A stretch of DNA of 18,721 nucleotides, taken from the NCBI GenBank assembly GCA_964531225.1, contig CAZHDB010000032.1:1-18721 (forward strand), given 5' to 3'. This document shows, in pieces, positions 8,840-16,230 of this stretch (position 1 is its first letter; the number at the start of each line of letters is the position of its first letter). Under the pieces are notes generated by a model, which was given only the letters and a program-made list of their open reading frames with translations, did no database searches and was not told where the DNA came from. The DNA comes from CAZHDB01 sp964531225. Lineage in GTDB: Archaea; Thermoproteota; Thermoprotei_A; Sulfolobales; Desulfurococcaceae. The translations under genes were made by a program, and so were the position numbers.

Positions 8840-9403
8840 ATGGAAATAGCCTTGCTACTAGAGCTATTTATTAGGTTTCTCAAGATAGGTATAGCGGGTT
8901 TCGGTGGTGGTTGGGCTATACTACCTATTATTGAAAGAGAGGTTGTTGAAGAAGCTAAATGGATCACTAGAACAGAGTATTTGAACATGGTCGCAATTGC
9001 TGGTTCGACTCCAGGACCAGTTGCAGTTAATGCAGCTACATATATAGGTTTTAAACTTGCAGGCCCATTAGGTGCTTTTATAGCTACAACAGCTGTTGTA
9101 TTGCCCCCATTTATTACAATATCACTTATAGTTTATGCGCTAACGAACTTTCTAAGCAATAAATACGTTCAAGCACTATTAAATGGATTAAAAGCAGCTG
9201 TTTTGGGATTAATAGTCCTTGCACTATATACTACAGTAAAACAAACATATGTATCATTACCTGGAATACTACAGATCATTGCCGCATTATTAATAGTAAT
9301 CTTCATGGTAGTATCTATACTGATATTTAAGGTACATCCTCTTATATCACTACTGATATCTGCTTTAATAGGATTACTACTAGGTGTTCTAGGAATATGG
9401 TAA
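8840..9403 (+). CDS. half-size chromate transporter (CHR family) membrane protein
   Basis: This 187-residue membrane protein has one CHR domain of about six helices. The conserved first-helix motif GFGGGWAILPIIEREVVEE (residues 18-36) and the loop PGPVAVNAATYIGFKLAG are clear family signatures. Full-length ChrA has two such domains, and short members usually come as adjacent gene pairs of opposite topology. Here the neighbouring genes are unrelated, so it must act as a homodimer, have a partner elsewhere, or carry out another transport role. Chromate export is the family label only; the physiological substrate is unknown. It starts at an ATG with AGGGTAG about 6 nt upstream. Confidence 0.88.
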   Translation: MEIALLLELFIRFLKIGIAGFGGGWAILPIIEREVVEEAKWITRTEYLNMVAIAGSTPGPVAVNAATYIGFKLAGPLGAFIATTAVVLPPFITISLIVYALTNFLSNKYVQALLNGLKAAVLGLIVLALYTTVKQTYVSLPGILQIIAALLIVIFMVVSILIFKVHPLISLLISALIGLLLGVLGIW

Positions 9404-9471
9404 TTAAAGTATTTAGCTTAAATAACACATTATTATTAAAGAACATTAATACAATACCATTTAATTAATCT

Positions 9472-10354
9472 CTATTTACTTAGCAAAGTTTTATCTAATG
9501 AAGCTATATACATACTAATCAATATTAATGAGGCCCCACATAATTGAATTATTTTCATTACTTCTCGTAGAAATAAGTATGCAAAGAAAGAGGCTGATAC
9601 CGGTTCTAATAAAAATATGAGTGCAGCAATAGCGGGGTTAATAAATCGTTGCCCATAGACTTGTAGCGCGAAGGCCACATTACTACATATAAAAGCTAAA
9701 TATGCTATCATTACTATATATAATGTTTCTATAGTCTTAAACGAGTTAGACAGTATATCGGGAATAATGAAAGATATTGCCGGAACCATTTCGAAAAAAA
9801 AAAGTAAATACGAGCGGATTAGACTTTGAAAATTTGTCTATAATAATGATTTGAGAAGCCCACATAAGAGATCCCATGAGAACAAGTATATCGCCAATAT
9901 TAAGTCCGCCAGTAGGCATAGTTAGTAAGTATAGACCTAATAATGCAAGGGCTAGTGACAAAATAAGCTTGGAACCATATTTTCTGAGAATAAAATAGGA
10001 GTATAAGTGGACAAAAACCACACTTAATCCAGTTATGAATGCAGAATTACTAGCTGTAGTATACCGCGTACCAAGGCCTTGAAGCCATAGACCTAATGCA
10101 TAAAATATACCGGCTAGTAATCCTCCTTTCATCCCAATTTTAAACGATATACAAGAAACTTTGTTTCTACATGTTTTAACCCAATAGTACAATACGTAAG
10201 GCAATAGACCGCATATTGCAATTAAACTCCTTAACCATACGTATGTATAATCACTTATATTTGTTACAACAATTTTTATTATTGGAAACGATGAGCCCCA
10301 AATCAGCGATGTGCCTATTAGCGCAATTAATCCTTTAGAAGCATTACGTTTCAT
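9472..10354 (-). pseudogene. EamA/DMT-superfamily permease, frameshifted at a 10-base homopolymer
   Basis: Two minus-strand frames together make one drug/metabolite-transporter-type permease with ten helices and two EamA halves. The first runs from an ATG at 10354 (GAGGGA 7 nt upstream) and carries LIWGSSFPIIKI and LGTRYTTASNSAFITGLSVVF, typical of half one. The second (9472 to about 9792) carries VYGQRFINPAIAALIFLLEPVSASFFAYLFLRE, typical of the end of half two. They meet at a run of ten A on the plus strand (9794-9803; ten T in the message). Removing one base joins ...LVFTFFF to EMVPAISFIIPDIL and gives about 294 residues, the normal family length. This may be an inactivating indel, transcriptional slippage, or a base-calling error. 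The substrate is unknown. Confidence 0.85.
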
Positions 10355-10388
10355 AATATTCCCTCAGAGCGTAGCTAAGGATAGCCCT

Positions 10389-10511
10389 TTAGATTAAAAT
10401 TACCGTGCATATTATGGTAATAAAGGCTAAAAATAATACAAATATAATTGCCTTGATCAAAATTCCTAGATTGAAAAGTAGATATTTATAGCTACAAAGA
10501 CTAAGACTCAT
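10389..10511 (-). CDS. possible 40-residue single-helix membrane peptide
   Basis: A minus-strand ATG frame of 40 codons encodes a short polar start (MSLSLCSYKYLLFN) and one long hydrophobic segment (about residues 15-40, IKAIIFVLFLAFITIICTVILI). No convincing ribosome binding site precedes it. Hydrophobic frames arise easily in AT-rich DNA, so this is only a possibility. It lies in the 228-bp space between the EamA permease and the 89-residue membrane protein, on the same strand. Nothing else was seen in this space. Confidence 0.2.
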   Translation of the reverse strand: MSLSLCSYKYLLFNLGILIKAIIFVLFLAFITIICTVILI

Positions 10512-10582
10512 AGCTATAATTATGGAATAGAATACTAAATTAATTATTTATTATGAAATAAAATGTTAAGCGATCTATAAGT

Positions 10583-10852
10583 TCATTTACGTCGAAGAGA
10601 TTTGAATATAGATATTAAAAGTAAGGGTATATTTATAGCAATTATTAATGGTAAGAAGAACATTAATCCCTCGCTAATCCAATAAGGTAGGTAATAAAAG
10701 TATAAGATCGTGCTTAAAATAACTAATGCTAATATATAAGTTGACAAAATGGCTATAAGTAATGAATCTAAGTTAATTTCTTTTCGATAAAGTAAATAGT
10801 AAGCTACTGCTAGAACTATAGAAGCTATAAGAGACATAAAATATATAAACAT
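10583..10852 (-). CDS. small hypothetical membrane protein (89 aa)
   Basis: I do not recognise a family. The protein is 89 residues with three predicted transmembrane helices (about 3-20, 27-50 and 60-82), a short basic loop after the first helix (YRKEINLD) and a basic C-terminal end (FKSLRRK), suggesting a cytoplasmic C-terminus. The start is well supported: GAGGTG stands 8 nt before the ATG on the minus strand. It could lie in the same transcription direction as the EamA permease, 228 bp upstream of it. No catalytic or binding motif is visible. Confidence 0.65.
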   Translation of the reverse strand: MFIYFMSLIASIVLAVAYYLLYRKEINLDSLLIAILSTYILALVILSTILYFYYLPYWISEGLMFFLPLIIAINIPLLLISIFKSLRRK

Positions 10853-10860
10853 GATGTTTA

Positions 10861-11327
10861 CACCTCATTTTATAATAACTATTAACATTCTCTATGTCTC
10901 GCAATTGATATTAATACTGGAAAAATAAAAGCTTTACCATCTTACTTTATATAAAAAGTTGAGAAACAGGGCCCCATGCATGGAGTAGGGAAGCATTTAG
11001 AAAGGTACGAAGGAGTTGCTCATATTTATTAGAGTAGGGCCAAGCTACAAAGAATGAAAATAACTTAATAAACTTCCATATAAACATAAAAATCCACTTG
11101 AAAAATATATCTGAGTCTTCTCCTACCCTCGTTCTCACTAGACAATTTCACTCAGTTTACCTTATGTATACGATGTGTATGAGGTATATAAATAGAGCAT
11201 AGGAGTTCAGCGATGACATCTTACCCTTACTAAATTAAGTATAAGGAATTTGCATATGGTAGTGCAGTCTAAAGACGCTCCATATATCACTGGCAACGCC
11301 GAGTTACTAAATTAAATCAATACAGGT
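10861..11327. other. gene-poor stretch with an orphan promoter candidate
   Basis: No convincing gene is seen. A minus-strand frame at 10947-11138 (63 codons, GTG start) lacks a ribosome binding site and family features. The stretch contains the strong plus-strand TATA listed separately, and a 12-bp direct repeat TTACTAAATTAA at 11227-11238 and 11304-11315. A short non-coding transcript is possible but not shown. Confidence 0.4.
11185..11193 (+). promoter_or_regulatory. orphan TATA-box promoter candidate
   Basis: GAGGTATATAAATAG at 11181-11195 is a good archaeal BRE/TATA match on the plus strand, predicting a start near 11212-11218. The only plus-strand frame behind it is MTSYPY (ATG at 11213, with GGAG upstream), then a stop. 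Any product would therefore be a leader peptide or a non-coding RNA. Confidence 0.3.
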
Positions 11328-12047
11328 TTATTTTCTACTAGACTTATGTAAAATAAATAACGCCATTATAATGATGCCTTCTGCTATTAAGTAGTATAAT
11401 AGAGTAAATAAATAATGTCTCAGATTATCTAAAAAGGATGGTACTACATTTATACCTAGAACTCCACCTAGATAAATAAATAATACTGATAATATAATAC
11501 ATGAGACGTAAAATATTGGAGAATATGTATTCTTGGTTATAACATAAGAAAATAAGATAAAAGTAAGAGGAGCAATAATCACCAATATAAAATAGGAAAA
11601 CGCTGCCCCATACAATAATACTAAGGTAGCTCCTCCTGTTGCACCACTATAATAGAACTTAGTAATCTCTCCTTCATTAAGGATCTCTTGTTGTTGGCCT
11701 ATGTATCTATATATGTAGCCTGTGCCGTTACATAGATATAAAGTCCCATTTAACCAACAATTAATGTTCCCAGATTTATATGGAGGCTTGTAAAATATTA
11801 ATGGCGTAGATGAATTGAATTCTATTTTTTGATAGGCTTTACCTATTACAATCATTACAGGATGCAAATAAGGCGATGAAAAGTTTTCTATGGACAATCT
11901 AGAAGGTCTAGGCGAGACAAAATGCTGTAGCTCGATAGAATATCCTGAAGTAACTAAATATCCGAAGACAATACACACTAAAGAAAGGCCTATTAAAATT
12001 AATACTTGGAATAAAATATGTCTAATTTTATATCTTTTATATTTCAA
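11328..12047 (-). CDS. hypothetical membrane protein with extracellular loop domain (239 aa)
   Basis: No family is recognised. The protein has an N-terminal helix (about residues 11-33), an outside domain of about 110 residues with several Asn-X-Ser/Thr sequons and a Cys pair in NCWLNGTLYLCNGTG (possible disulfide), then four helices (about 142-167, 175-198, 205-220 region and 212-233), and a basic tail HKSSRK. The start is a TTG with GGTGAT about 5 nt upstream on the minus strand. It stands alone between gene-poor stretches. The layout resembles an archaeal surface or sensor membrane protein, but no function can be assigned. Confidence 0.7.
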   Translation of the reverse strand: MKYKRYKIRHILFQVLILIGLSLVCIVFGYLVTSGYSIELQHFVSPRPSRLSIENFSSPYLHPVMIVIGKAYQKIEFNSSTPLIFYKPPYKSGNINCWLNGTLYLCNGTGYIYRYIGQQQEILNEGEITKFYYSGATGGATLVLLYGAAFSYFILVIIAPLTFILFSYVITKNTYSPIFYVSCIILSVLFIYLGGVLGINVVPSFLDNLRHYLFTLLYYLIAEGIIIMALFILHKSSRK

Positions 12048-12740
12048 ATCAGATCACCAGGAGTATACATCCGATTTAATAATATGTCCAGAAACCCTCT
12101 TATTAATCTAATTATAATAGACAACTACAAGATAATATATGAAGGGTAGTATTATAGCTAAATTAAAACCTATATGAACAAAACCTGTACAATGAAGAAC
12201 TTTATAGTTGATCAAAGGTTATCTAGAAGATTAAAAGGAAAAACATACAGTGTCAAAGTAAAACAAGTTTTCGTTTACCTCTTTCCAGTAGAGATTGACA
12301 CCTATAGCTACAGCAAAAGATATAACTACAATGCCGACAATAATGGTTAACCTTAAAACTGTCATAGACCTATCATTCTGAGTTTATTTCGAAACGAAAA
12401 TCATGGAAAACCAGTTCAAGTTAGCCGAGATATTCCTCAACATAGACATATTCATATCAATATTCTAGCTTATGATAAATTTTAGTATACATAAGAACTA
12501 GGCCAGCTTTGACCACACTCAAGAAACCACAGTTGTTTGCGTCTCTCATATCTAGATATTCATTAATTTTATTGTTTTATGATAGAGATTATCAATTAAA
12601 ACGATTAATATTGTTCCTACCTAAAGCCTAATTGTCATATAATTAGATCTCGAATGCAATCCCTGGCTAGTAATATTCACGAGAATCAGACTATCTAGAT
12701 TAGTAAAAATATTTGGTTTAGAAAAATTATATTTTTAAGT
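12048..12740. other. gene-poor stretch of about 690 bp
   Basis: Apart from the 44-codon minus-strand frame at 12231-12365 listed separately, I see no gene with a ribosome binding site or family features on either strand. Composition is AT-rich and stops are frequent in all frames. No tRNA, CRISPR or clear terminal repeats are visible. Confidence 0.5.
12231..12365 (-). CDS. possible small single-helix membrane protein (44 aa)
   Basis: A 44-codon minus-strand frame has an ATG start. It encodes a basic N-terminus (MTVLRLT), one strongly hydrophobic segment IIVGIVVISFAVAIGV (residues 8-23) and a charged, aromatic tail starting NLYWKEVNENLFYF. The alternation of a clean helix and a polar tail looks protein-like, more so than random AT-rich DNA. 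An AGGT sits only 2 nt before the ATG, so the ribosome binding site is poor; a leaderless message is possible. No family is recognised. Confidence 0.4.
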   Translation of the reverse strand: MTVLRLTIIVGIVVISFAVAIGVNLYWKEVNENLFYFDTVCFSF

Positions 12741-12983
12741 CTAGGTTTTGGATATAGAACCAGAACTGCTATCTTCTTCCTCGTTGTAGATAAAAATATC
12801 CTCTATTTTCATCCCGAATACTTTAGCTATTTTGAAGGCGAGTTTAAGTGATGGTAAATATTTGCCATTCTCGATAGCTATTATGGTCTGTCTTGTAACA
12901 CCTACTTGTCTAGCTAGTTCCTCCTGAGACATTCTGTACTTAGCCCTTAGTTCCCTTAACCTGTTAGTTATCGTTATCTTCAT
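12741..12983 (-). CDS. XRE/Cro-CI family helix-turn-helix regulator
   Basis: This is an 80-residue DNA-binding protein consisting almost entirely of an HTH_3 domain. Residues 6-62 include LRELRAKYRMSQEELARQVGVTRQTI (helices 1-3, with MSQEELA and the recognition helix TRQTIIAIENG), then YLPSLKLAFKIAKVFGMKIEDIF. The tail is acidic and serine-rich. Its ATG overlaps the stop of the upstream membrane-protein gene by 4 nt (ATGA), so the two are translated together. XRE regulator plus DUF2178-like membrane protein is a recurring pair in archaea and bacteria (family knowledge). It probably autoregulates the operon through the two 18-bp palindromes ahead of the first gene (inference). Confidence 0.93.
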   Translation of the reverse strand: MKITITNRLRELRAKYRMSQEELARQVGVTRQTIIAIENGKYLPSLKLAFKIAKVFGMKIEDIFIYNEEEDSSSGSISKT

Positions 12984-13396
12984 CCCTCCAGCACCTTTTT
13001 AGACTTCAAGTAGTAAGTGTAGGCTGTTAGATAGGCTATTGCCATGATAGCGAAACTAAGACCTAGTCCAGGAAACAGCTTTTCAGCTACTTCAGGAGGT
13101 AGTATGCCAATATTGAAGAACTTAGGCCATACAGTAATGACGATTATAAGAGCTACAGTCAGCATTGATGCCCGTAGAGCAGTATAACCTGACCTAGTGG
13201 CTAATGCTAAGTGCATTTCATCATAGAGCACCATACCCTGTTTCTTAGCCTTTCTATTCTGAGCGTATTTCGTGGTAAGTATCGCAATAGCGCCTATTAC
13301 GGCTATTATCGGGGCTACTATTGGTTCTCCTCCAGCAAGCACATATCCCATTACAACACCTAATACCGCGCCTAGAATGACAGGGGCCAAGTTCAC
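12980..13396 (-). CDS. DUF2178-like four-helix membrane protein
   Basis: This 138-residue protein has four predicted helices (about 4-23, 25-43, 73-90 and 108-130). A cytoplasmic loop, QNRKAKKQGMVLYDEMHLALATRSG, contains the D-E followed by A-x-x-A/S pattern that made me think of DUF2178, a family of uncharacterised membrane proteins usually paired with small XRE regulators. Start: GTG at 13396 with AGGTGA about 6 nt upstream. It is the first gene of a two-gene operon whose promoter contains a TATA-like TTTATTAA flanked by two palindromic operators. A signal-transducing or regulator-sequestering role is possible; nothing in the sequence proves it. The base composition is richer in GC than in the tungstate or peptidase genes. 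Confidence 0.8.
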   Translation of the reverse strand: MNLAPVILGAVLGVVMGYVLAGGEPIVAPIIAVIGAIAILTTKYAQNRKAKKQGMVLYDEMHLALATRSGYTALRASMLTVALIIVITVWPKFFNIGILPPEVAEKLFPGLGLSFAIMAIAYLTAYTYYLKSKKVLEG

Positions 13397-13410
13397 TCTT
13401 CTTCACCTGA

Positions 13411-13428
13411 TGTAAATAATTCTTTACA
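13411..13428. promoter_or_regulatory. operator copy 1, TGTAAA-N6-TTTACA
   Basis: This is an 18-bp palindromic site with core TAATTC, located 14 bp upstream of the GTG start of the membrane-protein/XRE operon, at the expected transcription start. It shares nnnTTC in the spacer with copy 2. A small dimeric XRE protein is the natural ligand. Confidence 0.7.
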
Positions 13429-13433
13429 AGAAG

Positions 13434-13441
13434 TTAATAAA
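13434..13441 (-). promoter_or_regulatory. TATA box of the DUF2178-like/XRE operon
   Basis: TTTATTAA on the minus strand, preceded by the purine-rich GTAAAAG (BRE-like), lies between the two operator copies and about 40 nt upstream of the GTG start. The spacing is right for a start of transcription within operator copy 1. Confidence 0.5.
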
Positions 13442-13452
13442 CTTTTACATTT

Positions 13453-13470
13453 TGTAAAGGGTTCTTTACA
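13453..13470. promoter_or_regulatory. operator copy 2, TGTAAA-N6-TTTACA
   Basis: The second 18-bp palindrome has spacer GGGTTC and starts exactly 42 bp (about four helical turns) from copy 1, so both would lie on the same face of DNA. An extra TTTACA at 13444-13449 forms a further inverted pair with its left half (TTTACATTTTGTAAA). Confidence 0.7.
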
Positions 13471-13636
13471 TGTAGCCACGTAGTTGACAAGAGCCATCAC
13501 TTATTTTTAACATAATCTAGAGACACTATAACTAATGTAAGCAAACATATGATTTGGACAAAGTGGCTGAGATTTCGAGGAAAGGTTTGCTGTAAGTAAA
13601 TTGAAAACGGAGCTAAGATGAGATTCTATAGCTACT

Positions 13637-14614
13637 TCATTGATTGATTATATGTAACCCTATCTTATCCATAAATTTCTTAAATATACCCTGCTCGAAC
13701 ACTATCTCTAGGCTATAGTGCAACATATCCCCCGCTATGAGTGGCTTTGTTAAATGCCAGGCTAGGGCTCTCAGACTAGATTTTTTATGAGCTACCACGA
13801 GTATAGGGGTGTCTGGAGCAAGCTTAGTTGCGAACCACGCTGTTTCACCACTTCTCAGAGTAGCCAATTTAATCTTCACCTGACGTGAAACTGGAAGTTC
13901 TATCTTCCTAGCAAAGAAGGCCTTTATCCAAGTCTCACGATACTCGGCAACCAGGTATACTGAGGCCCTTCCTCCTCCAGAAAGCCTAGCCTCTCCCTTA
14001 ACACCGGGACCTCCCTGAATTCTAATTTCTATTCTCTGACCCCAGGGACTTTTAAGTATATGATAAAAAGGTTCAAGATGCGGTTGTTTAGAGGGGATGT
14101 AGAGAAGGATTATATCACGTAGCCCAGATTCATCAAACTCTATTCCAGGCAAGATCGCTCCTCCCGCACCATTCTTGTCCACCGCAATAGCATAGCTCAA
14201 GACACCGAACTCATGGCTACTCTTAACTTCAAAAACTCCTCTCGGCTCTATTCTTGTTGACCATACATAATTGGGTCCTCTATCCCATGATTTACTGGCT
14301 TCGACTCTAAAAATTATGGGTCTAAGCCTTAGAGGCTTACTGAACCTTAGCTCGCTTAAATTTTCTAAGCCTATAATCATGGCTTTTAGGATCTTTAGAG
14401 CTTTCTTGATCTTTGCTTGCTTTATATGTTCAAGCATAGGTACTGCTAGGAGTAAAATAAATAGAAAAGCAAATACTATAAGCAAAAAAGTAGGATAACC
14501 TACGATCAATCCAGCTAACAACCCAAGTCCAATAAAAGCGGCAAGGCCATAAAATACTGGATATATTGCCCTAGATACATTTAAACCAGCTCTAACCAAT
14601 ACGGGCTTTATCAA
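13637..14614 (-). CDS. hypothetical membrane-anchored protein (about 325 aa)
   Basis: I do not recognise the family. Two adjacent transmembrane helices lie near the N-terminus (about residues 23-67, counted from the upstream TTG at 14632), followed by a soluble domain of about 260 residues rich in beta-strand-like segments: IIFRVEASKSWDRGPNYVW, GVFEVKSSHEFGV, IEIRIQGGPGVKGEARLSGGG and RQVKIKLATLRSGETAWFATKL. The pattern suggests an immunoglobulin-like or beta-sandwich domain on one face of the membrane. The TTG at 14614 is favoured because GGGGAC stands 7 nt upstream; the frame also has a TTG at 14632 without a site. The central part is strikingly GC-rich for this window (13921-13980 has 32 G/C of 60), so recent acquisition is possible. 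It is not obviously in an operon. Confidence 0.7.
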   Translation of the reverse strand: MIKPVLVRAGLNVSRAIYPVFYGLAAFIGLGLLAGLIVGYPTFLLIVFAFLFILLLAVPMLEHIKQAKIKKALKILKAMIIGLENLSELRFSKPLRLRPIIFRVEASKSWDRGPNYVWSTRIEPRGVFEVKSSHEFGVLSYAIAVDKNGAGGAILPGIEFDESGLRDIILLYIPSKQPHLEPFYHILKSPWGQRIEIRIQGGPGVKGEARLSGGGRASVYLVAEYRETWIKAFFARKIELPVSRQVKIKLATLRSGETAWFATKLAPDTPILVVAHKKSSLRALAWHLTKPLIAGDMLHYSLEIVFEQGIFKKFMDKIGLHIINQ

Positions 14615-14740
14615 GTATTTGTCCCCAGTCAAAAATAGCTTTCAGATAGGATTTAAGATATTCTACACCAAAGGCATCGAAGTAATGTATCCAGTCAATA
14701 CCAACATAGTTCGGAAGTAGTATTGAGAAACTATGCAAAT

Positions 14741-15979
14741 CTAGACAATACTGAGCAGTACTATGTCTATACAAGCTGAGGTTACTAGGGCTATTAATGT
14801 TGCCCCAAATCCTAGGCATTGAATAGTGATAAAACTTGCAGCTATTCCTACAACCCAACTAATTAATCCGATTAAGCTAACTAACTTGTTTATTGAATGT
14901 TTATCCATGAAACTATAATGTATTACTAATATAGTCATTAGCGGTACGAATACTGTACCTATGTAGTATAGAAATTCTTCAAAGTATATGAAGAATACTG
15001 GAAACATAGCCAATAATGTTGAAATGACACCATAGATTAATACTACTACCTTATAATTTGCTCTGGGAAACACATTCATTGTTGATATAACAGCTGAATA
15101 GAGGTTCAGTAAATTAGTTGTTACTGCACTAATAGCGATAAATACAAACACTATTACGCTTAAGCCCAGACTTATCGCTACTTGGGTAGGATCACCTAAA
15201 TATGCTCCCGTAACTATAGCGGCTAAAGCTCCAATAGTATAGAGTACATAGCTTGTTGAAGCATATCCCCACCAAGTCCCAAGCAAGGCTCCAAGACTTG
15301 ATTTTGAGAACCTTGAATAATCTGCTACTAAGGGTGCCCAAGAAATTGCTGTTGCTAGTACCATGTCAAACCCCCATAGTAGGTCAGTATAATTAACAGG
15401 TGATGTTAACGCCATAGGTTTTGATAACATATATTTAAGTAGGATAGATGTTTCGTAACTTAATACAATAAGCAGTGTTGTTACAGCCACTCTCTGACAT
15501 ATAATCCATTTCTTCGGACCAATAATAGTATATATTGTCTCAAGTATACCTATTACTAATACCCAAAACAATATGTTTGAGGCAAGAGATTCACCAAACA
15601 ATGCCTTCATAGCACTTGCAGCTGCTTCAGCACTTGCATAAAGTAATATTGAAGCCCATCCAATAAGCTGAATAGTATTAAGTAATGAAGCTATATACGA
15701 TCCTTTTATTGTAACTACATGTCTACATAATACCATTGTTGGTAGGCCTTTTCGCTCACCAATTAATGCTATTAAGCCTAAGAAAAAACCTCCTATGGTT
15801 GATGCAATTAGTATTATTATGATAGAGTATAGCAAACCTAGCTTAGGACCAATGATACCTCCGGTAAATATTGTTGCTAAGCATGTATTTCCTCCAGCCC
15901 ATAGTAAATAGAGATCTATACCCTTGTAAAATCTTTCACTCCTCGATATAGGTTTGAGGACACTATCTTTAGCACCCAT
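14741..15979 (-). CDS. NCS1-family permease (cytosine/purine/thiamine/allantoin type)
   Basis: This is a permease of about 412 residues with twelve predicted helices and the usual NCS1 landmarks: an N-terminal WAGGNTCLATIFTGGIIGPKLGL in helix 1, the ERKGLPTMVLCRHV loop after helix 2 (compare GxxxGLP...RxxFG), NTIQLIGWASILLYASAEA, and the substrate-region helix ATAISWAPLVADYSRFSKSS. It probably imports a nucleobase, thiamine precursor or similar ring compound with a cation; the substrate cannot be read. The ATG at 15979 is preferred, with GGTG 8 nt upstream; a GTG two codons earlier is possible. The length is normal or slightly short at the C-terminus. The gene begins only 36 bp after a truncated AIR-synthase-like stub and probably uses that stub's promoter. 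Confidence 0.88.
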   Translation of the reverse strand: MGAKDSVLKPISRSERFYKGIDLYLLWAGGNTCLATIFTGGIIGPKLGLLYSIIIILIASTIGGFFLGLIALIGERKGLPTMVLCRHVVTIKGSYIASLLNTIQLIGWASILLYASAEAAASAMKALFGESLASNILFWVLVIGILETIYTIIGPKKWIICQRVAVTTLLIVLSYETSILLKYMLSKPMALTSPVNYTDLLWGFDMVLATAISWAPLVADYSRFSKSSLGALLGTWWGYASTSYVLYTIGALAAIVTGAYLGDPTQVAISLGLSVIVFVFIAISAVTTNLLNLYSAVISTMNVFPRANYKVVVLIYGVISTLLAMFPVFFIYFEEFLYYIGTVFVPLMTILVIHYSFMDKHSINKLVSLIGLISWVVGIAASFITIQCLGFGATLIALVTSACIDIVLLSIV

Positions 15980-16015
15980 TACCACAACACCATTGCTTTC
16001 GGTATTAACTATAGG

Positions 16016-16198
16016 CTACCCAAGAAGCTCTGCAGCACCCGTAATAGGATCAGAATGTATAACAAGAGCCTTGTCACTATCCAACTCTACTACTGCAGCA
16101 TCTTCTCCAACCATAGACTTGACTACTGCAGGATCATGTACATCTAATCGAGAGAATATGTATTCCTCCAATAATAATGGAGGGGTTTTACCTACCAT
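16016..16198 (-). pseudogene. N-terminal stub of an AIR-synthase/HypE-like protein
   Basis: The 60-codon frame contains GKTPPLLLEEYIFSRL, VGEDAAVVELDSDKALVIHSDPITGA and a sudden end, LLG-stop. The GEDAAV and SDPITGA motifs are those of archaeal AIR-synthase-related proteins of the HypE/ThiL superfamily, which are about 330 residues long and continue after SDPITGA with a GWxAVHxxxND segment that is absent here. The start is genuine-looking: ATG with GAGGGG about 9 nt upstream and a TATA-like TTTATATAA ahead of it. About 270 residues have therefore been lost, and the NCS1 permease lies where they should be. The stub may now act as a leader for the permease. It is called a pseudogene because the ATP-binding core is incomplete. 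Confidence 0.75.
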
Positions 16199-16230
16199 GA
16201 TAAATACCCCTCTTATCTATGCCTCAAAGT

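Noticed and set aside
10947..11138. A 63-codon minus-strand frame
   Set aside because: It has a GTG start without a ribosome binding site, no family motif, and lies in a gene-poor stretch; treated as chance.
11205..11240. Possible C/D box guide RNA (GCGATGAC near 11210)
   Set aside because: Box C has a mismatch and no CTGA box D follows at the right distance.
12048..12740. CRISPR array or insertion-sequence remnant in the gene-poor stretch
   Set aside because: No regularly spaced repeats, no terminal inverted repeats and no transposase-like frames are visible.
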